A DNA stretch of 64,000 nt, from contig JAPLMQ010000295.1 of the NCBI GenBank assembly GCA_026386955.1, positions 23,561 to 87,560 of the forward strand, given 5' to 3'. The notes under the pieces were generated by a model. That model was not told the DNA's origin. It saw only the letters and a list, made by a program, of their open reading frames with translations, and made no database searches. A program made the translations under genes and the position numbers. Origin of the DNA: Planctomycetota bacterium (GTDB lineage: Bacteria > Planctomycetota > Phycisphaerae > Phycisphaerales > Phycisphaeraceae). Shown piece after piece: positions 9,206 through 15,651 of the stretch. Each line of letters opens with the position of its first letter. The stretch's first letter is position 1.

Positions 9206-10225
9206 ATGGCCAACAAGATCCAAGGCATCTTCTGCCCCAACATGGTCCCCTTCAACGACCGCGGGGGCGTCGACGAGGACGAGCTCCGCCGGCTGATCGA
9301 CTACCTCATCGAGCGCGGCATCACCGGGCTCTACCCCAACGGCAGCACCGGCGAGTTCGTCCGGCTGACCTACGAGGAGCGCCGGCGCGTCATCGAGATC
9401 GCCGTCGAGCGGGCCGGCCGCGCGGGGCGCGAGGTGCCCGTGCTCGCGGGGGCCTACGAGGCGAACATCGACCTGACCGTCGACACGATGAACTACTACG
9501 CCGACCTGGGCTGCCGCGCCGGCGCGATCATCGCCCCCTTCTACTACAAGATGAGCCAGGACTCGATCCGGGCCTACTTCGACGAGCTGGCCGACCGGTC
9601 GAAGCTCGACGTGGTGATGTACAACATCCCACAGTTCGCCAACGGCATCGCCATCCCCACCATCGTCTCGCTCTGCCAGCACCCGAAGATCGTCGGCATC
9701 AAGGACTCCGAGCGCGACCTGCCGCGGTTCATGAACACCATGGCCAAGGTCCGCCCGCTCCGCCCGGACTTCTCGTTCCTCATCGGGTGCGAGGAGATCC
9801 TGCTCGCGTCGCTGCTGATGGGCGGCGACGGCGGGACGATCGCGACCTCGGGCGTCGTGCCCGAGATGATCATGAAGCTCTACAACCTCTTCCGCGAGGG
9901 CAAGATCGCCGAGGCGACGCGCATCCAGTACCAGATGCTGGCGTTGATCGAGGTGATGCTCACCGGGGCCGACTTCCCCGAGGGCTTCCGCGCGGGGATG
10001 AGCGTGCGCGGGTTCCGCATGGGACGCGGCCGGCAGCACCAGTCGGCGGCGAGCCAGCTCAACATCGACCGCATCACCAACTCGATCCAGTGCCTCATCG
10101 CCGAGCACGGCCTGGTCTCGCAGCCCGCGGGCGGATGCCCGGTCCCAGGAGCGAGCGCGGGCGGCGTGGACGAGGCGGCGCTGAAGGAGATCGTGGCGAA
10201 GGTGCTGGCGAAGCTGTCGGCGTGA
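9206..10225 (+). CDS. DapA/N-acetylneuraminate-lyase-family aldolase with C-terminal encapsulation-type peptide
   Basis: A 339-residue class I (Schiff-base) aldolase. The fold motifs are complete: GSTGE at 46-50, the catalytic Tyr139 in YNIP, and the Schiff-base Lys166 in GIKDS. The position after YNIP is QF rather than the Arg that true dihydrodipicolinate synthases use, so a 2-keto-3-deoxy sugar-acid or NAL-type aldolase is more likely than lysine biosynthesis. The core ends near residue 303. A Gly/Pro/Ala linker (306-320) then leads to an amphipathic helix, DEAALKEIVAKVLAKLSA, the classical form of a microcompartment encapsulation peptide. A shell gene follows 88 bp downstream. The ATG at 9206 has an excellent ribosome-binding site (CGGAGG, 5-base spacing); the longer upstream frame is antisense shadow. 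A TATCAT box lies at about 9128. Products would be pyruvate plus an aldehyde. Confidence 0.9.
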   Translation: MANKIQGIFCPNMVPFNDRGGVDEDELRRLIDYLIERGITGLYPNGSTGEFVRLTYEERRRVIEIAVERAGRAGREVPVLAGAYEANIDLTVDTMNYYADLGCRAGAIIAPFYYKMSQDSIRAYFDELADRSKLDVVMYNIPQFANGIAIPTIVSLCQHPKIVGIKDSERDLPRFMNTMAKVRPLRPDFSFLIGCEEILLASLLMGGDGGTIATSGVVPEMIMKLYNLFREGKIAEATRIQYQMLALIEVMLTGADFPEGFRAGMSVRGFRMGRGRQHQSAASQLNIDRITNSIQCLIAEHGLVSQPAGGCPVPGASAGGVDEAALKEIVAKVLAKLSA

Positions 10226-10238
10226 GGCGCGCACAGCG

Positions 10239-10290
10239 CCCCAAGCCCACGGATCGCGACGGTACGCCGTCGTGTTCCGTGGGGTTTCTT
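10239..10290 (+). repeat. Family D hairpin between aldolase and shell gene
   Basis: CCCCA begins a long imperfect stem with a perfect inner part, CGACGG TACG CCGTCG, and closes with TGGGG followed by TTTCTT. The same sequence of nearly 50 bp recurs at 41649-41700. In this position it could act as an attenuator or mRNA-stability hairpin between the two genes. It could equally be an inserted repeat with no function. Confidence 0.75.
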
Positions 10291-10313
10291 CTGATGTGAA
10301 GTGAAATGATCTG

Positions 10314-11030
10314 ATGCCCCTCACCGCCGCACTCATCGAGGTCTTCGGGCTCGCGCCCGCGCTGGTGATCGCCGACCAGGCGCTCAAGGCCGCGGACGTG
10401 CAGATCGTCGGCGTCGAGGGCAACGCCGGGCAGGACTCTCTCATCAAGCTGGTGGGAAACCTCGCCAACGTCGAGCGGGCGATCGAGGCCGCGAACGCCA
10501 TCGCCGCGCAGATGGGGGCGAAGTTCACCGCCTGCATTCTCCGCCAGTTCGAGGAGCCGGCCCGCGCGAAGATGATCTACACCGCGCAGGAATACAGCCC
10601 GATCACCTGCGGTTACCTGCATATGCTTCCGCAGGACGGCGGCGCGGCGTCGGCTCCAGTTCCGGGAACCATTCCGGGGGCGGGGGCGGTTCCGGTGGTG
10701 AATCCAAATTCAACGTCGACGGCAACGACACCCATTCCGTCGACATCCAAGCGAGGATCGACCATGCAAGCCATCGGACTGCTGGAAACCCAGGGCCTCT
10801 CCGCCGTGATCGAGGGCGCCGACGCGATGCTCAAGGCCGCGAACGTCGAGGTCGTGGGCAAGGAGAAGATCGGCGCCGCCCACGTGACGGTGATGATCCG
10901 CGGCGACGTCGCGGCGGTGAAGGCCGCCATCGACGCGGGCAAGGCCGCCGCCGAGAAGGTCGGCAAGGTCGTCGCCGCCATCGTCATCGCCCGCCCGCAC
11001 GAGGGGCTCGTGAAACTCCTCCCCGCATGA
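10314..11030 (+). CDS. Bacterial microcompartment shell protein with two BMC domains joined by a long linker
   Basis: A 238-residue frame with two BMC (PF00936-type) domains. Domain 1 spans about residues 4-90 ([20 protein letters not shown], then VGVEGNAGQ at the pore-loop position). Domain 2 spans 151-238 and is a canonical hexamer-type domain ([20 protein letters not shown], with [15 protein letters not shown] around the pore, where PduA-like proteins usually have KIGSG). The two are joined by about 60 residues, of which about 105-150 are Pro/Ala/Gly/Thr-rich; ordinary tandem BMC-T proteins have a very short connection. An internal ATG at codon 151 has its own good ribosome-binding site, so a separate 88-residue hexamer protein may also be made. 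The stop overlaps the start of the next gene by 4 bp (ATGA). No vertex (BMC-P) gene is in the window, so other shell genes must lie elsewhere. Confidence 0.88.
   Translation: MPLTAALIEVFGLAPALVIADQALKAADVQIVGVEGNAGQDSLIKLVGNLANVERAIEAANAIAAQMGAKFTACILRQFEEPARAKMIYTAQEYSPITCGYLHMLPQDGGAASAPVPGTIPGAGAVPVVNPNSTSTATTPIPSTSKRGSTMQAIGLLETQGLSAVIEGADAMLKAANVEVVGKEKIGAAHVTVMIRGDVAAVKAAIDAGKAAAEKVGKVVAAIVIARPHEGLVKLLPA
10753..10766 (+). promoter_or_regulatory. Probable internal ribosome-binding site and start codon inside the shell gene
   Basis: GAGG at 10753-10756, a 7-base spacer, then ATG at 10764, in frame with the longer reading frame. The ATG falls exactly at the first residue of the second BMC domain. 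This arrangement would allow both the 238-residue fused form and an 88-residue single-domain form from one mRNA. Confidence 0.55.
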
Positions 11031-11824
11031 GCCCCCGCAAACCCCTCGACCTCCTGCTCCGCTGGCTCGACGTCCCGCACGCCACGCTCTTCATCATCGG
11101 TGCGCAGGTCATCACCTACATGTTCGCCTCCGCCATCCCCGAGGACCAGCGCGAGCAGAGCATCGGCCGGCTCGAGCTGGTCATGAGCGAGGTCTGCAAG
11201 GGCGAGGTCTGGCGGCTCGTCACCTTCCCCTTCATCATGGGAAGCGACAACGTCCTCTTCCTCTTCTTCGCCCTCATGTTCTTCTACTTCATGGGCACCG
11301 CCCTCGAGGCCCAGTGGGGCACCGCGAAATACAACCTCTTCCTGCTCACGGGCTATGTCGCCGCGGTCGTCGGCGCCTGCTTCCTCCCCGCGGGCGTCGC
11401 CTCCCCGCTGGGCATCCTCGGCTCGGTCTTCCTCGCCTTCGCCTACCTCCACCCCGAGTACATCATCTACGTCATGTTCATCATCCCCGTGCAGGTGAAG
11501 TGGCTCGCGCTCTTCACCTGGGGGATGTACGGCTACATGATGTTCACCGGCCCGGGGATGGTCCGCCTCATGGTCGCGGCCTCGGTGGCGAACTTCCTGC
11601 TCTTCTTCGGGCGCGACATGCTCGGCCGCACGAAGCGGTCCGTCCACGTCGCCTCGCAGCAGGGCAAGATCGCGAAGGAGGCCGAGACGCCCTTCCACAC
11701 CTGCGTCGTCTGCGGGGTCAACGACAAGTCGGACCGGCAGATGGAGTTCCGGTATTGCCCCAAGTGCAAGGGGAGCCCCTGCTATTGCGCGAACCACATC
11801 GGCGCGCATGAGCATGTGGTGTGA
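11027..11824 (+). CDS. Rhomboid-fold membrane protein lacking the catalytic serine, with C-terminal zinc ribbon
   Basis: A 265-residue protein with about five to six membrane segments in residues 15-200. The layout is rhomboid-like: an N-terminal segment with [13 protein letters not shown], then an ALEAQWGT loop. The position where active rhomboids have Gly-x-Ser-Gly reads [14 protein letters not shown], with no recognisable catalytic Ser, so proteolysis is unlikely. The tail (about 225-262) is a zinc-ribbon module: CVVC, then CPKC, then CYCANH. The start overlaps the shell-gene stop by 4 bp (ATGA), indicating translational coupling. A role as a membrane or zinc-dependent adaptor for the compartment, or simple operon sharing, are both open. 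I recall similar inactive rhomboids with this tail in planctomycetes. Confidence 0.75.
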   Translation: MSPRKPLDLLLRWLDVPHATLFIIGAQVITYMFASAIPEDQREQSIGRLELVMSEVCKGEVWRLVTFPFIMGSDNVLFLFFALMFFYFMGTALEAQWGTAKYNLFLLTGYVAAVVGACFLPAGVASPLGILGSVFLAFAYLHPEYIIYVMFIIPVQVKWLALFTWGMYGYMMFTGPGMVRLMVAASVANFLLFFGRDMLGRTKRSVHVASQQGKIAKEAETPFHTCVVCGVNDKSDRQMEFRYCPKCKGSPCYCANHIGAHEHVV

Positions 11825-11832
11825 CGAGGTTC

Positions 11833-11892
11833 GGCATTCGTAGGGCGGGTAGAGCGTATTCCGCGAAACCCGCCACGATCAACGGAAATGCC
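11833..11892. terminator. Nested inverted repeat after the rhomboid-like gene
   Basis: Outer arms GGCATT (11833-11838) and AATGCC (11887-11892) enclose inner arms GGCGGGT (11844-11850) and ACCCGCC (11868-11874). It starts 9 bp past the stop of the presumed microcompartment operon. There is no clean T-run, so it may be a repeat (the string GTAGGGCGGGT resembles one at 3147) rather than a strict intrinsic terminator. Confidence 0.45.
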
Positions 11893-12050
11893 GCGGACAC
11901 GCGATGGCTCTGTTGCGACCCCTCGCATTTCCAAAGGCGTGCCACATCGCAGCCGAAGGCTGCTATGTGCGAGTGAACAGTTGAGCCAAGGTTCGCGACG
12001 GATTGATGCGGAATCCACCTGATTCTCGCGCCAACGCGATGGTGGATCGC

Positions 12051-12328
12051 GCGGGCTTTCTCCCATCAGGCGCAGCCTGATCAGAGACGGACACTGTGTG
12101 TCCGAAGGCCGGGCGCAGGCGGTACCCCGCCCGCACGGCTCGTCGGCCGCCATGAACCGCTTGGTCTCGCGCGTGACCTGCACCACGAACATTGTTGCCG
12201 AGCGAGTCATCGGCTCTTGAAGGCGTCAACGACGCCGACACGTCGCGCGGCGGAGTACCGCCTCGCCCGATCTTCGGGGACACAGTCCCCGTCTCTGATC
12301 AGGCTGCGCCTGATGGGAGAAAGCCCGC
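12051..12328. repeat. Family A inverted-repeat element, complete copy with 40-bp terminal inverted repeats
   Basis: 278 bp bounded by perfect 40-bp terminal inverted repeats: 12051-12090 starts GCGGGCTTTCTCCCATCAGG, and 12289-12328 is its reverse complement. Each arm carries the small hairpin ATCAGGC GCA GCCTGAT. The core holds further inverted arms around GGCGGTACC and GGTACTCCGCC. It ends 8 bp before the stop of the GH28-like gene and lies between two converging genes. This copy defines the full element. With the nested hairpin at 11833 it accounts for most of the 512-bp gap from 11825 to 12336. Confidence 0.9.
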
Positions 12329-12336
12329 TCGCTCCC

Positions 12337-13917
12337 TCAGCGCCAATTCACTTCCGTCACGCTCCCGCGCTTGTGCAGGAGCATCGTCTTCTCGTCGAGC
12401 ACCTGCTCCTTCGCGAAGAAGAGCTTGTCGAAGGTGATGCGCGAGATCGGGCCGTGCGGGTCGTCGGTGGCGAGCACGGAGTGCGAGCCGGGGGTGAGCG
12501 AGCGGACGTTGCAGTAGGTGACGTTGCGGACGCCCCCGCGCTGCGGGTCGGCGGTGGTGTAGGTCGGCCCGACGCGGATGCCGATGAACTCCATCACCCG
12601 CGCGTCCTCGACGACGATGTTCTCGTAGCGGATGTCGTGGATCTCGGCCGCGTCGCCGCTGAAGATCGCCATCGCGTGGACGCTCAAGGCGTGGATGACG
12701 TCGATGTCCTTCCAGAGCACGTCGCAGATCTCGGTGGTGCGCGTCTCGGGGCCCATCATCAGGGCGTGGGCCCGGTCGTTCCAGACCACGCAGCGGGTGA
12801 AGCGGATGTTGCGGGCCGGCTTGCGGACGCCGTCGGAGGACCACTGCTTGCCGTCCTTCCCGCCCGGGTAGCCCAGGTCGGTCAGCCCCTTGACGTTCAT
12901 CGAGTCGTCGTGGGTGCGGAAGAAGCACTCGTCGACGCTGACATCCTCGGAGCTGCAGACGTCGACGCCGTCGCCCGAGCCCCTGCCGGAGAGGGCCTTG
13001 ACGTTGTGGACTCGCACGTGGTCGCAGTGGTTGATCTCGATGCCCCAGGAGGCGGTGTCGATGAGCATGATGCCGTCGATCAGGACGTCGCGGCACTTGA
13101 AGAGGCGGATGCCGCGCCCGGCGTTCTCGAGCTTGATCTTGCTGCCGTCGAGGATGCCGCGCCCCAGGATGCGGACATTCGCGGCGTTCTCGGCCTCGAC
13201 GCGCCCGTGGACGACGGCGCCCTCGGCCAGGTAGAGCGTGGTGTTCGACTCGAGCCTGCGCACGCCCATCTCGTGCACGCCGGGCGGGTAGTAGATGAGC
13301 CCGGGGGCCTCGAGCGCGCCGCCGGCGGAGGGCGCGGCGCCCGCGATCGGCTTGGGAGCGGCCGGCTTCACGCCGTTCTCCTCAGGCGCGTTCGCGAAGA
13401 ACATCAGCGGGGCGAGGATCGCGTCGTTGGGCTCGATGGAGAGTTGGCAGGCCTCCTTGAGCTGGAAGCGGAGGGTGCTGCCCTCGATGCTGGATTTGAT
13501 GTTGCGGCGGAGCGGGCGGACGGTGACGGTCTTGAGCGGGAGATGGAGCGCGGGGCCCAGGACGGTGACCTCGACGGTGGCGGAGCCCTTGAAGTCGAAG
13601 GCGCAGATCGCCCCGGGCATGCGCTGCTCGGTCTGGTGGCGGTCGGCCATCAGCTTGCCCTGCTCGTCGGTGATGCGGGTGGTGAGGCAGGCCAGGACGG
13701 GGACGGGCTTGCCGTTGACGGTGACGGTGTAGAGCGGGGAGATTTTTGAGGGATCGGGCGCGGGCGTGGACATCGTGGCGGCCCCGGGTTGGGTGGTTGG
13801 GTGTTCAGCGGAGGTGACGGCCGGGTTTTTGCAGCCCGTGAGAAGCGCGGCAGTGAGGGCGAGGAGCGCGCCGGCGAGACGCAGGCGAGAGGTGGAGCAG
13901 CGGACGGTGGACGACAT
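12337..13917 (-). CDS. GH28-like right-handed beta-helix lipoprotein (polygalacturonase family)
   Basis: A 526-residue protein with a lipoprotein signal (hydrophobic residues 12-26, lipobox LLTGC, acylated Cys near residue 29) followed by a short unstructured spacer. Residues about 215-520 form a parallel beta-helix of GH28 type: NCDHVRVHNVKALSGRGSGD, GVDVCSSEDVSV and HDDSMNVKG supply the paired acidic residues and the Ser-Gly-Asp-Gly signature. Family members hydrolyse galacturonan or rhamnogalacturonan backbones. The N-terminal 180 residues (VNGKPVPVLAC...) are a beta-sandwich. The protein is probably anchored in the outer membrane or periplasm. The ATG at 13917 gives the lipoprotein signal directly. 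Confidence 0.82.
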   Translation of the reverse strand: MSSTVRCSTSRLRLAGALLALTAALLTGCKNPAVTSAEHPTTQPGAATMSTPAPDPSKISPLYTVTVNGKPVPVLACLTTRITDEQGKLMADRHQTEQRMPGAICAFDFKGSATVEVTVLGPALHLPLKTVTVRPLRRNIKSSIEGSTLRFQLKEACQLSIEPNDAILAPLMFFANAPEENGVKPAAPKPIAGAAPSAGGALEAPGLIYYPPGVHEMGVRRLESNTTLYLAEGAVVHGRVEAENAANVRILGRGILDGSKIKLENAGRGIRLFKCRDVLIDGIMLIDTASWGIEINHCDHVRVHNVKALSGRGSGDGVDVCSSEDVSVDECFFRTHDDSMNVKGLTDLGYPGGKDGKQWSSDGVRKPARNIRFTRCVVWNDRAHALMMGPETRTTEICDVLWKDIDVIHALSVHAMAIFSGDAAEIHDIRYENIVVEDARVMEFIGIRVGPTYTTADPQRGGVRNVTYCNVRSLTPGSHSVLATDDPHGPISRITFDKLFFAKEQVLDEKTMLLHKRGSVTEVNWR

Positions 13918-13991
13918 GCGAGGACTCCGGAGGGAGGGATGGGATAGGAATGGATGGAGCCGGATCTAGCCCGCCGCGTCGGGCGAACGTA

Positions 13992-14120
13992 GTCTGGTGC
14001 CACATGTCAAGGTACACGTGACAACTGCCCGTGAACCACCGGCCCAAGGACACCCGGGGAACCAGAATTCACGTCCTCTCAAGACACATGTCACGAGTAC
14101 GATGACATGTGGCACCAGAC
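13992..14120. repeat. Family E element with perfect 18-bp terminal inverted repeats
   Basis: GTCTGGTGCCACATGTCA at 13992-14009 is exactly reverse-complemented at 14103-14120. The 93-bp interior is unique in the window. It sits between the divergent GH28-like and fba genes, just upstream of the likely fba promoter. It could be a small non-autonomous mobile element or a double binding site for a regulator. Confidence 0.75.
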
Positions 14121-14160
14121 GATGCGGGACACCCCACCTGCGAGAGCCTACCGCGGCGTG

Positions 14161-14187
14161 GTGAAAACGCCAGCGCGGCTATATAGT
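14161..14187 (+). promoter_or_regulatory. Candidate promoter for fba
   Basis: GTGAAA (14161-14166) and TATAGT (14182-14187) separated by 15 bp, about 75 bp before the fba start. The surrounding DNA is otherwise very GC-rich, so the TATATAGT string stands out. The -35 box is weak. Confidence 0.4.
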
Positions 14188-14260
14188 GTGGCGCTCGGCC
14201 GATCGGGCGCGCCGCCACGCGGGTCCGCCGCACCCAGGCCCCATTCACAAGGACCGCCTC

Positions 14261-15277
14261 ATGCTCATGACCACCAAGCCCATGTTCGACCTCGCCTACG
14301 CCGGCGGGTTCGGCGTCGGGGCGTTCAACGTCAACAACATGGAGATCACGCAGGGCATCATCGAGGCCTGCGCCAAGGAGAAGTCGCCCTGCATCCTGCA
14401 GATCTCCAAGGGGGCCCGCAAGTACGCCAACATCCGCTTCCTCCGCAGGATCATCGACGCCTGCGTCGAGGAATACCCCAACGTCCCCATCGCCATCCAC
14501 TGCGACCACGGCGACACGCTCGACCTGATCAAGGCCTGCATCGCCGACGGGTACACCAGCGTGATGATCGACGGCTCGCACCATGACTTCGAGCACAACA
14601 TCAAGCTCACGGCCGACGCGGTGAAGATCGCCCACGCCGCGGGCGTGGTCGTCGAGGCGGAGCTGGGGATGCTGGGCGGGATCGAGGAAGACGTCGTCGG
14701 CCTCGACGCCCACGAATACGAGAAGAACGTCGAGAAGTTCCTGACCGACCCCGAGCAGGCCCGCGACTTCTACGCCCGCACGAACATCGACTCGCTGGCG
14801 GTCGCCATCGGCACCAGCCACGGGGCCTTCAAGTTCAAGCACGAGCCGAAGCTGGCCTTCGACCGGATCGAGAAGATCATGAAGACCTGCCCGGGGCTGC
14901 CGCTGGTGATGCACGGGTCGAGCTCGGTGCCCAAGGAGTTCATCGACCTGATCAACAAGCACGGCGGGAACATGCCCGGGACGATGGGCGTGCCCGAGGA
15001 GCAGATCGCCAAGGCGGTGCGGCAGTACGGGGTGTGCAAGGTGAACATCGACACCGACCTGCGGCTGGCGATGACCGCGAAGATCCGCGAGGTCTTCGCG
15101 ACCAAGCCCACCGAGTTCGACCCGCGCAACTACCTGGGCCCGGCGCGCGACGCCATCGTCACGATGGTCCAGCGCAAGCTGCAGATGCTCAACAGCGCCG
15201 GCAAGGCCGACGCGATCATCGCCCACTGGAAGAAGCAGGGCGAGCCGATGCCTGAGGTTTACGGCGCGAAGGTCTGA
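14261..15277 (+). CDS. fba: Class II fructose-bisphosphate aldolase
   Basis: A 338-residue zinc-dependent aldolase converting fructose 1,6-bisphosphate to glyceraldehyde 3-phosphate and dihydroxyacetone phosphate. Visible family signatures include GVGAFNVNNMEITQGIIEAC at the N-terminus, the metal-site HCDHGD, the GTSHGAF and VMHGSSS segments that supply zinc and phosphate ligands, and KVNIDTDLR near the C-terminus. The long helical insertion (EKNVEKFLTDPEQARDF) is normal for this subgroup. The ATG at 14261 is chosen because AAGGA lies 7 bases upstream; the frame extends further 5' without a ribosome-binding site. The gene stands alone, with a promoter-like box upstream and a strong terminator downstream, consistent with a constitutive glycolytic or gluconeogenic role. 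It carries no encapsulation peptide. Confidence 0.95.
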   Translation: MLMTTKPMFDLAYAGGFGVGAFNVNNMEITQGIIEACAKEKSPCILQISKGARKYANIRFLRRIIDACVEEYPNVPIAIHCDHGDTLDLIKACIADGYTSVMIDGSHHDFEHNIKLTADAVKIAHAAGVVVEAELGMLGGIEEDVVGLDAHEYEKNVEKFLTDPEQARDFYARTNIDSLAVAIGTSHGAFKFKHEPKLAFDRIEKIMKTCPGLPLVMHGSSSVPKEFIDLINKHGGNMPGTMGVPEEQIAKAVRQYGVCKVNIDTDLRLAMTAKIREVFATKPTEFDPRNYLGPARDAIVTMVQRKLQMLNSAGKADAIIAHWKKQGEPMPEVYGAKV

Positions 15278-15306
15278 GCGCGAGGCGCTCGACGCGATTG
15301 AAACCC

Positions 15307-15340
15307 AAAGCCCGGGCACTGCGTGCCTGGGCTTTTGTTG
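15307..15340 (+). terminator. Rho-independent terminator of fba
   Basis: AAAGCCCGGGCAC, a T loop, then the pairing GCGTGCCTGGGCTTTT and a T-rich tail (GTTGTT). It lies 30 bp after the stop codon. Confidence 0.85.
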
Positions 15341-15430
15341 TTCGTCTCCAACGCGCGGGGACGGCTTAAGCCCCTTCTCTTGGACATGTGCTCTTGTCCT
15401 TCATATCGCAGCAGGCCATGAGTGGCGACT

Positions 15431-15632
15431 CTTCGCCCCAACGGGGCGGGTTGTGACAGCCCGGGGTGAAACCCCGGGTTGGCGCCTCCCTCCAAAGACA
15501 GAGCCCTGAAAGGGCGCGTTTGAACGATCCGCCTCGCACGGTGTCGCCCCTACAGGGCTCCAATTCATTTCGTGGCGACTCAACCCAGGGCGTTGCCCTG
15601 GGCTGTCACATGCTGCCCCGTTGGGGCAGAAG
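15431..15632. repeat. Family F long imperfect inverted repeat
   Basis: The left end (CTTCGCCCCAACGGGGCGGG, then GTGACAGCCC and a CCCGGG hairpin) mirrors the right end (CCCTGGGCTGTCACATG, then TGCCCCGTTGGGGCAGAAG). Each arm contains its own small hairpins (CCGGGGTGAAACCCCGG and CCCAGGGCGTTGCCCTGGG). It fills the 374-bp gap between fba and the CocE-type gene. I recall similar hairpin arrays in planctomycete and other environmental genomes. Confidence 0.75.
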
Positions 15633-15651
15633 AAAATGCCTTAGCTTCCGA

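Noticed and set aside
9206..10225. Annotation of the aldolase as dihydrodipicolinate synthase (lysine biosynthesis)
   Set aside because: The arginine expected shortly after the catalytic Tyr motif is absent (YNIPQF), and the C-terminal helix and shell-gene context point to a microcompartment cargo.
3174..12328. Repeated sequences as a CRISPR array
   Set aside because: The copies are 260-280 bp long, kilobases apart and palindromic, with no regular spacer pattern and no cas genes.
14261..15277. Fructose-bisphosphate aldolase as further microcompartment cargo
   Set aside because: It has no N- or C-terminal encapsulation helix, its own terminator, and is separated from the shell locus by a divergent gene.
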